A stretch of DNA of 22,549 nucleotides from Rhodobiaceae bacterium (GCA_002704755.1 PAHC01000002.1:1-22549), one strand, 5' to 3'; shown: positions 15,438 to 22,547, counted from the first letter of the stretch. The notes: generated by a model not told the origin, from the letters alone. Translations and numbers: made by a program.

Positions 15438-17427
15438 GCCAATTATTACCTATTTTTGCTTCTAATAATAATGGAACATTGAACTCTAACGCAAATGCAC
15501 TATTGATTAGTGCTATCATATTGTCATTAACAATTTTTATAATATCAATTACCTGTTGTACTTCATTTGGATGTATATCAATAACAATTGAATCATGTAC
15601 ACTATTAACTATACAGGATTGAAGATTATCTAGTTGTTGTTCTATGTTGACTAGTATAAGAGGTACTATGTCAGCAGTAGCAAATGATTGAACAGGATAG
15701 TTTTTTATCTGTGTAAAGTGAGATACTTTACCATAAGTGTTTCTTCTAACATCAGGGAATACAAATTGTCTACCTGATGGTGTAGTTATCTTTCTAGTGC
15801 TTATAGCCTCTTTAGCCAATTTGGAATGCCATAATGCGATTCCTTCGTACTTCTTTGTGAAGTGTTCATAATATGTCGCTTGAGCATTCGTTCTCCCAAA
15901 GCCTGTTGCTCCGTAGAGTGGTGCAAAGGTATGAGCTTTTGCTTCTTGCCTAGATGTTTCTTCACCTGCATTAGTAATAACACTAGCAGTATAACTATGC
16001 ACATCAAATCCATCTTCAATCTCCTTCATTGCAGTTTTATCTTGTGATAGGAAAGCAGACACTCTAAACTCTAACTGTGCAAAGTCAGCTTCAAGTATCT
16101 GCCCACCTTCCCATCTAGACACAAAGACTTTCTTCACAGGGAATGTACCACCTCTAGGCATGTTCTGCATGTTAGGGTCAGCACCACTAAACCTGCCTGT
16201 TGCAGTTCTATGTTGCAGTAATCTAACATGAAGTTTACCATCAGATTTAGTATGTGTAGTAATACCTTCAACAAAAGATGACAGGTAAGTATCTAATGCT
16301 GATAGTCTTTGCAAGTCAGTTAGAAATGTCAATGCTTCTTCTAGATTATTCTTTCTAGCAATATCTTGTAGGATAGCTAAGTTAGTTTTGTTGACTGTAA
16401 AACCATTGGCACTTACCCATTTAGCACTAGGTGCAGTAAATTTTAAACCTGCTATTAACTTGCTAGGTACAAATAGGTAGCCAATAGAATCACAGTTATC
16501 ACATTTTGTGGGTCTAGCATAAGGTGTTCCATCTTTCTTAACCTTTCTATAATGTCCTGCTCCTTTACAATGTGGGCATTGTTGTGCTTCTGTTTTGTAT
16601 ACAATATCTGATTTATCTTTTACGTTCTTCTTATATTCTTTTACATCCATGTATGGGGAGAATGTATTTGCCCATTCTAATTTATCTTTAGGTCTTCTAC
16701 TATATATAACCCATGACATCTGCTCAGGACTATTTAAGTTGATACGTGTGTCTCCCATTAATTGTTTTACTTGTATGTTTAATCTTTTCTCTATATCTAC
16801 TTTCTCTTTCTCAAACTCATCTCTAACTTCATTTAACTTGTTCATATCAACAGTAAAACCATTCTGATATATTCTAGCTAATGTAACTGATACACGATTA
16901 GTTAGAGACACTGTGTTCATAAGACCACCATACTCTTCTGTATTTAGTTTCTTGTATAATGTGTCTGCTAGTTCCTGTGTAGCTTTTAAGTCAGCAGATA
17001 AGTAGTCAGATAACTCTTGCTTAGGTATTTCATCAATAGGTGTTTTATTCTTGAAGTATTCTTTCATAGTGTCTTGCTTCTTGGTATCTAAGTCATACCT
17101 GTTAGCACATGCTTCAAGAGATAATGGTTGTTTGTTACCTCTCTGTAGCACATACTCAACGAGCATAGTATCAAAGACAGGACCATCATACCTCAGACCA
17201 CATTCCCATAACCATAATAAATCATGTACAATATTATGACCTATCAGTATAGTAGCTTGGTCTAGTAATTCCTGAACACCATCAAAATTATCTCTGAATA
17301 GATACTCATCTCCTTTATCTGTGAGACACCCAACCATAACTAATCTATTGTCAGATTCAAATGGGTCAAGATGTAGCTTACCATCTCTGTGGGTAACTGT
17401 ATTTTCTACATCAAGTGTTAATTTCAT
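15415..17427 (-). CDS. polA: Family A DNA polymerase with inserted DnaJ-like zinc module
   Basis: Starting at ATG 17427 gives 670 aa, with the exonuclease motif LDVENT (D6, E8) at the very N-terminus; an in-frame start further upstream would only add Lys-rich filler. Proofreading motifs continue with IGHNIVHD and SDYLSAD. The polymerase motifs are A (EADFAQLEFR, D448), B (R493, K497, F501, Y505 in AHTFAPLYG) and C (VHDS, D612). The tip of motif C is HDS rather than the usual HDE. The residue equivalent to Pol I 762 is Phe (F501). Between exonuclease and palm there is a CPHCKGAG and CDNCDSIG pair (C284, C287, C309, C312), like half of a DnaJ zinc domain. It is the replicative polymerase, acting with the nearby primase and helicase. 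Confidence 0.95.
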   Translation of the reverse strand: MKLTLDVENTVTHRDGKLHLDPFESDNRLVMVGCLTDKGDEYLFRDNFDGVQELLDQATILIGHNIVHDLLWLWECGLRYDGPVFDTMLVEYVLQRGNKQPLSLEACANRYDLDTKKQDTMKEYFKNKTPIDEIPKQELSDYLSADLKATQELADTLYKKLNTEEYGGLMNTVSLTNRVSVTLARIYQNGFTVDMNKLNEVRDEFEKEKVDIEKRLNIQVKQLMGDTRINLNSPEQMSWVIYSRRPKDKLEWANTFSPYMDVKEYKKNVKDKSDIVYKTEAQQCPHCKGAGHYRKVKKDGTPYARPTKCDNCDSIGYLFVPSKLIAGLKFTAPSAKWVSANGFTVNKTNLAILQDIARKNNLEEALTFLTDLQRLSALDTYLSSFVEGITTHTKSDGKLHVRLLQHRTATGRFSGADPNMQNMPRGGTFPVKKVFVSRWEGGQILEADFAQLEFRVSAFLSQDKTAMKEIEDGFDVHSYTASVITNAGEETSRQEAKAHTFAPLYGATGFGRTNAQATYYEHFTKKYEGIALWHSKLAKEAISTRKITTPSGRQFVFPDVRRNTYGKVSHFTQIKNYPVQSFATADIVPLILVNIEQQLDNLQSCIVNSVHDSIVIDIHPNEVQQVIDIIKIVNDNMIALINSAFALEFNVPLLLEAKIGNNWLDTKDVM

Positions 17428-17863
17428 AATCAAATAATCCTTCTTTTCTTTGTTTTTCTGTGTGTTCAGCATGGCAATTAGCACAGAGAACTCTACATTT
17501 TCTCATTTCATGTTTTATTGCTTTCATGCTGTAACCACGCATAGCACTAATATTTTTTTTCTTAATATCTATATCTTTATGGTCAAATTGTAGAGCATCA
17601 CTACTCTTTTTGTACCCACATACGCAACATCCTAAATATAATTTAACTCTTTTTGTAAAAGCCCTAATCCTTTTAATATGTTCTTTCTTTCTATTATTCT
17701 TACGAAGTTTAAAATTAGACATAGTTTTTGGAGAATACCAAAGTTCTGATATTTTACCATCTCTTATGTAATAATACTGAAATGTATATCCATCTTCTCT
17801 TTTTTCTCCCATTTTATCAGGTAAATTTAATTTTTTCACCTCTTCTTTTTTAAGGTATTTCAT
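17411..17863 (-). CDS. HNH endonuclease
   Basis: This 150-aa protein has the HNH fold in its C-terminal half. CCVCGY and LCANCHAEH supply two CxxC zinc knuckles; LQFDHKD has the catalytic-type His, followed by the NISAM and KCRVLCANCH elements. The N-terminal 70 residues are basic and probably contact DNA. Free-standing HNH genes like this commonly act as homing endonucleases or packaging-associated nicking enzymes. This one is wedged between the endonuclease VII-like gene and DNA polymerase. AAGGA lies eight bases before ATG 17863. It overlaps both neighbours (14 and 17 bases), so it is well integrated in the block rather than a fresh insertion. Confidence 0.87.
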   Translation of the reverse strand: MKYLKKEEVKKLNLPDKMGEKREDGYTFQYYYIRDGKISELWYSPKTMSNFKLRKNNRKKEHIKRIRAFTKRVKLYLGCCVCGYKKSSDALQFDHKDIDIKKKNISAMRGYSMKAIKHEMRKCRVLCANCHAEHTEKQRKEGLFDYEINT

Positions 17864-18311
17864 CTAATTTTTCCTTGTGCTTAGTTAGATATATAACAGC
17901 TTTCTTTAATCTTGTCAAGCTATCTGAGAATCCACCTAAACCAACATTACAATGATGACACAACCAACCTCTAAATGAAAGGGAATCATGACAATGGTCT
18001 AGTACCCAATTTTGCAATCTAGGTTGACCATACTTACCTATTTCTTTTATATCCCTGTAACATATAGGACAACAATAATCCTCATCAGGATATGGGTTAG
18101 TTTTTCTTAGTTGTTTAACTAGATTAGATTGATTCCTCATGCAAGTTCTACAAGTTCTTTTTATTTCTGTCTGTTTATTTTCTTCGCCTGAACTAGCATA
18201 TTTCATAGCATTAAATTGGTCTATTGGTTGTTCAATATCACACTTGATACAGACCAAACTATCTCCATGCTCAATCACAGGCTTTTCATAACCAAACAAA
18301 TCTTTCTGCAT
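17850..18311 (-). CDS. Endonuclease VII-like (T4 gp49 family) His-Me finger nuclease
   Basis: This 153-aa protein has a C-terminal endonuclease VII core (about 80-145): CCPICYRDI, VLDHCHDSLSFRGWLCHHCN and GLGGFSDS. The DH and the Cys pairs form the His-Me/zinc site of T4 endonuclease VII. The N-terminal half has two more CxxC pairs (CIKC and CRTC), probably a second zinc ribbon for DNA binding. T4 endonuclease VII resolves branched DNA; small phage relatives may instead act as homing or nicking nucleases. ATG 18311 shares a base with the helicase stop, with AAGG eight bases upstream. The phage also has a T7-type resolvase, so the two may divide labour. Confidence 0.87.
   Translation of the reverse strand: MQKDLFGYEKPVIEHGDSLVCIKCDIEQPIDQFNAMKYASSGEENKQTEIKRTCRTCMRNQSNLVKQLRKTNPYPDEDYCCPICYRDIKEIGKYGQPRLQNWVLDHCHDSLSFRGWLCHHCNVGLGGFSDSLTRLKKAVIYLTKHKEKLDEIP
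17890..17918 (-). promoter_or_regulatory. Candidate sigma70 promoter upstream of the HNH gene
   Basis: On the - strand: TTGACA (17918-17913), 17 bp spacer, TATATA (17895-17890), with TGT immediately before the -10. It lies in the last codons of the endonuclease VII-like gene. Initiation near 17883 would leave a leader of about 20 bases for the HNH gene and then DNA polymerase. Confidence 0.45.
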
Positions 18312-19537
18312 TATTGATACCTTGCAGTTACATAATCCAATTCACAATGTTCAACACCATGCCACCCTGATAATTTATTCTTGACAATATTTAAATGTCT
18401 AGCAGGACTTTCTTCTTCTCCACTATCAGGATTCTTAACTGTATCTTTGGCTATAAGAATCATTAAATCAGCTTCAGCAGCCTTACCTGTTCTACTACCT
18501 TCCATCATAGCTTGATTCAGATATACTTTACCTTCAGCTTCAGCAGATAATTGTGACATATAAAAGATAGCACATTGATGTTGTTTAGCTATCTGTCTAG
18601 CATGAATAGCATTAGCTTTAAGTGCTTCATCTGTTCTTGCAAAGCCACCTGTCCTAGCAAACTTATCTCCCATGTCTAATACAACTATATCAGGCTTGTA
18701 TGCTTTACATATACTCTCTACCCATGCCATGTCACGATTAGACGCATCTTTAATGTGTATATTCTTCTTGACAACCTCATACAATTCCCTTGCTTTACTT
18801 GGGTCTTTTCTTATCTGATGCATTGTCATACCTGTAGCTGATGTTAGATACCTAGCACCAACTCTGTGTGCAGATTCCTCGTTACATAATATGATACACT
18901 TAGCACCTTGTTGAGCAAATCCATTTGGACTAGCAATTAAACTAGCATGAAAAGATGTCTTACCTGTATTAGGTCTTGCACCTACTTCAATCAAGTGTCC
19001 TGCATTGACACCCTCTACCTTTCTAGTTAGACAAGGTATATTAAATGTCCATCTAGCTTCTAAATCATTTCTTTCTAGTAATGTTTCAATGCTTATGTCA
19101 TCCCATTCTATTTTTAGATTGGGAGTAAAATCATCAGCATATAACTCAAGAACATTTCTAAGAGGTTCAAGAGTGGATTTAGAACCATTAACATAGTCAA
19201 AGCCAAGATTAGCAATGTCTTCGCCAACAACTTGCTGAAACAGTTTAGATAATACTTCCTGTGCGACATCTGTTCCAAGTGGCAACTCCTTCTTTATTTG
19301 CTTGAACAAGCTAGAATATGCTTGTTTCTGTGCAGTAGTCATTGATGGATTGTTAGACATGAACAATGCTTCAATCTCATCAGGTGTTACTGTTCTCTCA
19401 TACCTGTCCATAGCTTTATCTATGGCACTCTTAATCTTTCTTACATCTTTACTGAATAGTCTATCAGGACATTTAGCACCTCTATGCTCTTCATAGAACT
19501 CTTTGTCCATTAAACTTCTTATTAGTGATAATTCCAT
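18311..19537 (-). CDS. Replicative DnaB-like helicase
   Basis: This 408-aa RecA-fold ATPase has Walker A GARPNTGKTS (K193), a downstream catalytic-type Glu pair in LCNEES, Walker B PDIVVLDMGD, the H3-like YMSQLSAEAEGK, and the late NKLSGWHG motif, all of the DnaB/gp4 helicase superfamily. The N-terminal 150 residues are helical, like the DnaB primase-interaction domain, and carry no zinc or TOPRIM motifs. The primase function sits in the separate gene just upstream, so T7 gp4 is split here. AAGGAG eight bases before ATG 19537 overlaps the primase stop region. It should unwind the fork for the polymerase encoded downstream. Confidence 0.92.
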   Translation of the reverse strand: MELSLIRSLMDKEFYEEHRGAKCPDRLFSKDVRKIKSAIDKAMDRYERTVTPDEIEALFMSNNPSMTTAQKQAYSSLFKQIKKELPLGTDVAQEVLSKLFQQVVGEDIANLGFDYVNGSKSTLEPLRNVLELYADDFTPNLKIEWDDISIETLLERNDLEARWTFNIPCLTRKVEGVNAGHLIEVGARPNTGKTSFHASLIASPNGFAQQGAKCIILCNEESAHRVGARYLTSATGMTMHQIRKDPSKARELYEVVKKNIHIKDASNRDMAWVESICKAYKPDIVVLDMGDKFARTGGFARTDEALKANAIHARQIAKQHQCAIFYMSQLSAEAEGKVYLNQAMMEGSRTGKAAEADLMILIAKDTVKNPDSGEEESPARHLNIVKNKLSGWHGVEHCELDYVTARYQ

Positions 19538-19542
19538 GTTGG

Positions 19543-20316
19543 TTACTCCTTTGGGGTTAGTTTAGTTAAATTATCAAAGTCTTCTTTTCTCCTATATTTT
19601 AAATCGTCTGTGACTCTTAGCACTTTTACATCATTCACATAACCTCTCAGTTCTTTTGCGAATGCTAGTGTCTTGGGTACTGCATCAGGGTCTAGTGCTA
19701 TTATAGCAGTTGAGAATTGTGAAAGGTATCTCTTGTGTGATTCAGCTAATGATGTACCCAACACTGCTACCCCTGCATATACTTCACTGCCTACTGCGAT
19801 AGCACTAACACAATCCTCAACAACTACTGCCACATTACCATGTCCATGAACGAAAGGCAAGTTATTTTTTCCATACCTTTTCCACTTAGGTAATCTTTTT
19901 CCTAGCGACCTACCTGTTGCATCAACCATTTTACCACCATGTACAACAGGAAACACTATCCTGTCTTCTTTAACATCATAGAATATATCAATGTTATTAG
20001 TGTCAATATTCCATGTGTTACACCATGATAAAACATTTGGTCTGTCATTGTGTTGTACAACATAATCAGGTAAACTGAAGTCACTTATGTCATCATCTAA
20101 CACACTAGGGTCTATGGCATCTCTTATGTCATCTACAGACAAACGAATACGTGCTGAACCTGATATAGTACAAGATATTTTATAACAGTTCCATAGTAAC
20201 TGACCCATATTATTGGTAGCACTAAAAGTTTTATAGCCATTACAGTTAGGACAGTTCAATCGTTTACTCTCTCCTACACCTAATTGTAATTCACTTACAT
20301 AGTTATATATATTCAT
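19543..20316 (-). CDS. DNA primase (zinc finger plus TOPRIM)
   Basis: This 257-aa protein has an N-terminal zinc ribbon (C22, C25, C44, C49: CPNC and NCYKISC) for template recognition. The TOPRIM catalytic fold follows, with VVVEDCVSAIAVG (E167) and ALDPDA (D209, D211) as metal-binding residues. This is the primase half of the T7 gp4 arrangement as a stand-alone gene, followed five bases later by the helicase. It makes RNA primers for lagging-strand synthesis. The leader before ATG 20316 is AT-rich with only a weak AAGTGG. A strong promoter-like site lies about 55-83 bases upstream, inside the integrase end. Confidence 0.9.
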   Translation of the reverse strand: MNIYNYVSELQLGVGESKRLNCPNCNGYKTFSATNNMGQLLWNCYKISCTISGSARIRLSVDDIRDAIDPSVLDDDISDFSLPDYVVQHNDRPNVLSWCNTWNIDTNNIDIFYDVKEDRIVFPVVHGGKMVDATGRSLGKRLPKWKRYGKNNLPFVHGHGNVAVVVEDCVSAIAVGSEVYAGVAVLGTSLAESHKRYLSQFSTAIIALDPDAVPKTLAFAKELRGYVNDVKVLRVTDDLKYRRKEDFDNLTKLTPKE

Positions 20317-20330
20317 TTATAATATACCAC

Positions 20331-21257
20331 TTATATGTTATATATTTCTTTGTTCGGCACGTTATCTGTGCTTATATCATACTTTTTTCGCATTGTCAAT
20401 GCATTTTTTGCAGAATCTAAAGTATTTTTCATATAAGGTTTAACAGATTGTGGATTAGCATGACCTGTTACAGACATTATTTGACCCATACTTACTCCTG
20501 CTTCAACCATTTCAGTAGTACCTGTACGTCTTAAATCAGCTATTCTAAGCTCGTCAGGAAGCCCACAGAGCTTCATTGCCCTTCTAGCTACTATAGATAG
20601 CCTAGTCAACGTATAGGGCTTGTAAAAGCCTCTGAGAGCTTTAGGATAGGGTGCGACATATTTCTGAAAATCATACTCCTCTTTCTGTTGTATAAGCATT
20701 TCAAGTAAATCATCACTAATGGGTAGATGAACTGTTGCACCTCTCTTGGATTGTTCTAAATGCAACACTCCTTTATCAAAATCTATGCTACTAAACTCTA
20801 ATAATCTCATATCTCCTACTCTTTGACACCATTCATATGCCATCTGAACAATTAAACCTAGACTTCTATATTGAAAATCTGCATAACAGAAATCTAATAA
20901 CTGCATAATCTGTTCTTTTGTCCATGTAACTTTTCTAGGTTTAGTTATCTTACATTTAAAAGTAGAGAATGGATTGGTTTCTACATAACCCATCTCCATT
21001 CCAAATGAATATACTTTTCTAGATGAAGCACAAATATGATTAGCCATATAAATGCCACGATTAAGCCACACTTCATATGCTTGTCTAGCCATTGCACCTG
21101 TCAATTTATTGACTTTAGTTGTGTAAATAAACTTATCATCTAACTTTGTGTTCAACATGACTGATAAACAATTTGAATAATCTACTTTAGTTTTATCTGC
21201 TAACATATTGAAATCACTAGATAAATAATACTTATCTATTAAATTTTTTACATTCAT
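20331..21257 (-). CDS. int: Tyrosine recombinase (phage integrase)
   Basis: This 308-aa protein has an N-terminal core-binding, SAM-like domain (about 1-110) and a C-terminal catalytic domain. Visible catalytic residues are R146 (CQRVGDM), K171 (SKRG), R243 (ADLRRTG), H266 (TGHANPQ) and the nucleophile Y275 (KPYMKNT). The first position of the HxxR box is Ala (A240) instead of His or Lys; related phage integrases vary here. The enzyme would catalyse site-specific integration and excision. AAAGG lies eight bases before ATG 21257. No excisionase or repressor is recognised in the window, and no att core was identified. The 3' end doubles as a promoter for primase. Confidence 0.92.
   Translation of the reverse strand: MNVKNLIDKYYLSSDFNMLADKTKVDYSNCLSVMLNTKLDDKFIYTTKVNKLTGAMARQAYEVWLNRGIYMANHICASSRKVYSFGMEMGYVETNPFSTFKCKITKPRKVTWTKEQIMQLLDFCYADFQYRSLGLIVQMAYEWCQRVGDMRLLEFSSIDFDKGVLHLEQSKRGATVHLPISDDLLEMLIQQKEEYDFQKYVAPYPKALRGFYKPYTLTRLSIVARRAMKLCGLPDELRIADLRRTGTTEMVEAGVSMGQIMSVTGHANPQSVKPYMKNTLDSAKNALTMRKKYDISTDNVPNKEIYNI
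20371..20399 (-). promoter_or_regulatory. Strong candidate sigma70 promoter for the primase-helicase genes
   Basis: On the - strand: consensus TTGACA (20399-20394), exactly 17 bp spacer, TATAAG (20376-20371), preceded by TGA as extended -10. It lies inside the last 20 codons of the integrase. Predicted initiation near 20364 gives a leader of about 48 bases before the primase ATG. It would let replication genes be expressed independently of the integrase and early genes. Confidence 0.7.
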
Positions 21258-21278
21258 TTTAGTTACCTTTATGTTTAG

Positions 21279-21359
21279 TTATATAACAAATTTAGTTGAT
21301 ATAACATATGCTAAATATATAAGTGACAAAGCAAATGTTGTATAAAATAATTGTACCAT
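21279..21359 (-). CDS. 26-aa hydrophobic membrane microprotein
   Basis: A 26-codon frame occupies most of the only visible gap in the early region. Its ATG (21359-21357) lies one base after the TGA of the preceding gene, with AAGGAG six bases upstream, as good as any ribosome-binding site in the window. The product is MVQLFYTTFALSLIYLAYVI followed by STKFVI: one membrane span with a single Lys near the end. It ends 21 bases before the integrase start, whose own AAAGG lies in the remaining gap. No family is recognised. Confidence 0.6.
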   Translation of the reverse strand: MVQLFYTTFALSLIYLAYVISTKFVI

Positions 21360-21360
21360 A

Positions 21361-21819
21361 TCATTCTCCTTTCTTTTTTGCATCAATATAAATTCTCATA
21401 TGAGATGATTCATGTAAGCCTTGACCCCAATATGTAGCACCTGTACCTCTCAATTCAGGTTTAATATGTTGTCCTCTTACTCTCATCTTGTATGATTCCT
21501 TGTTTAGATACTTCTTCATAGTGTCAACAAACTCTTGTCCGTCTGTATCATTAGGTATCTCGCTGAATACATAGTTACAACCTTGTTTAGATGTAGCTTT
21601 CTCATATTCTTTTTTCCACATATTTGCCCTTGCATTAGCTCTATCTACTTCTTTCCATGCTATATCATATGCTTCAGCTTTAACAGTAGGTTGTCTATTC
21701 ACTTCAGCTAGAGCATTATTAACCTTATCAAAGGTTTCTTTCTCTACCATGTTCATAGCTTTCTCTTTCCACATATCACGTTCATTCGCAATACTAATTA
21801 TTAAGTCTTCTACTTTCAT
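21361..21819 (-). CDS. Hypothetical early protein
   Basis: Starting at ATG 21819 (AAGGAG seven bases upstream; earlier TTG and ATG codons overlap the neighbouring gene and have no such site) gives 152 aa. The first 90 residues are a charged helix (MKVEDLIISIANERDMWKEK, EVNRQPTVKAEAYDIAWKEV). The last 60 form a small folded-looking basic domain (YKMRVRGQHIKPELRGTGAT, HESSHMRIYIDAKKKGE), suggestive of nucleic-acid contact. No family is recognised. It is early in the transcription unit, two genes before the integrase. Confidence 0.72.
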   Translation of the reverse strand: MKVEDLIISIANERDMWKEKAMNMVEKETFDKVNNALAEVNRQPTVKAEAYDIAWKEVDRANARANMWKKEYEKATSKQGCNYVFSEIPNDTDGQEFVDTMKKYLNKESYKMRVRGQHIKPELRGTGATYWGQGLHESSHMRIYIDAKKKGE

Positions 21820-21839
21820 GCTACTTCTCCTTCTAGCCA

Positions 21840-22070
21840 TTACCAATCTTTCATACCTAAGTTAAAGCTACGTCTTAAATCCCACATACTCTGCTCTAAG
21901 TTTCTTATGTCAGACATATACATATCTTGACACTCAAAAATCATTTGTAGTGCTGAACTTAGATGCCTTTCAGTTTCTTTAACTGCTTTCATCTGTTCAT
22001 CAGTCATACCATCAATACCTTTTTTCCTATTAATTTCAATTAATTCAGATTCACTTTTTTTCTTAGTCAT
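21840..22070 (-). CDS. Hypothetical small early protein
   Basis: This 76-aa protein has a Lys/Glu-rich start (MTKKKSESELIEINRKKGID), then helices (MTDEQMKAVKETERHLSSAL and DIRNLEQSMWDLRRSF). It is probably an all-helical regulator or adaptor; no family is recognised. ATG 22070 shares one base with the previous stop, and AAGGAG is eight bases upstream. The DNA around this start is almost identical to that around the start at 22470. Confidence 0.72.
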   Translation of the reverse strand: MTKKKSESELIEINRKKGIDGMTDEQMKAVKETERHLSSALQMIFECQDMYMSDIRNLEQSMWDLRRSFNLGMKDW

Positions 22071-22312
22071 TATACATTCTCCTTTTTAAATACTGTGTTC
22101 CATGTTTCTTCAATCTCATCATCAAGATTACCATCGTCAATGAATTGTAGTTGGTCTTTGACATATTGCATACGACATTGTTCAAGTGTCCAAAAGTCTG
22201 TTGCTACTTCTTCAAAGAACAACACAGGTTGCAACTCATCTTTACTCATATTTATTGCTTGGTAAAATAAAATATTAACCAATGCTTTTTTATATCGTGT
22301 TTCGTTTGTCAT
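22070..22312 (-). CDS. Hypothetical small early protein
   Basis: Starting at ATG 22312 gives 80 aa, with AAAGGAG five bases upstream; the in-frame ATG ten codons earlier would bury that site. The protein, MTNETRYKKALVNILFYQAI onward, is acidic towards its C-terminus (DDGNLDDEIEETWNTVFKK). No family is recognised. It overlaps the previous gene by ATGA. Confidence 0.72.
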   Translation of the reverse strand: MTNETRYKKALVNILFYQAINMSKDELQPVLFFEEVATDFWTLEQCRMQYVKDQLQFIDDGNLDDEIEETWNTVFKKENV

Positions 22313-22470
22313 ACTAACTCCTTTGTTGTTGTAATCTCGCATCTTTCATCTACATCTATAATAGATTCAAGATTAAACTGTGTTAAATTATGATTCTTTA
22401 AGTTATAAAATATAACCTCGTTATTATCATCTTGTTTAGATAATATTTCCTTTAGTTCTTTTACAGTCAT
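22309..22470 (-). CDS. Small early hypothetical protein
   Basis: This 53-aa frame starts at ATG 22470 with AAGGAG eight bases upstream and ends in an ATGA overlap with the next gene. The product reads MTVKELKEILSKQDDNNEVI, FYNLKNHNLTQFNLESIIDV. The opening (a helix, then an acidic turn and EVIFYN strand) resembles small phage proteins beginning MTVKELIEIL, whose function is unknown to me. Confidence 0.75.
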   Translation of the reverse strand: MTVKELKEILSKQDDNNEVIFYNLKNHNLTQFNLESIIDVDERCEITTTKELV

Positions 22471-22547
22471 TATACATACTCCTTGTTGTTATTGTTATAC
22501 ATTTTATGCCACTCGCCTAACTGTATACCCTTGAGTATATGTGCAAT
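22470..22547 (-). CDS. Partial gene, C-terminal end only
   Basis: The frame enters from the right edge and ends at TAA (22472-22470), which shares a base with the next ATG. The visible 25 residues are IAHILKGIQLGEWHKMYNNN followed by NKEYV. The other two frames hit stops, and the one-base stop/start overlap matches its neighbours, so this is probably a real gene end. Confidence 0.5.
   Translation of the reverse strand: MAHILKGIQLGEWHKMYNNNNKEYV

Noticed and set aside
21258..21360. Attachment site or tRNA fragment next to the integrase
   Set aside because: The gap is mostly a coding microprotein, and no tRNA-like arm or repeated core was recognised.
22469..22474. TATAAT on the - strand at the 22470 start (and a second at 22070)
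   Set aside because: It overlaps the start codon and has no -35-like hexamer 16-18 bases upstream, so it is better explained as part of a translation-start module.
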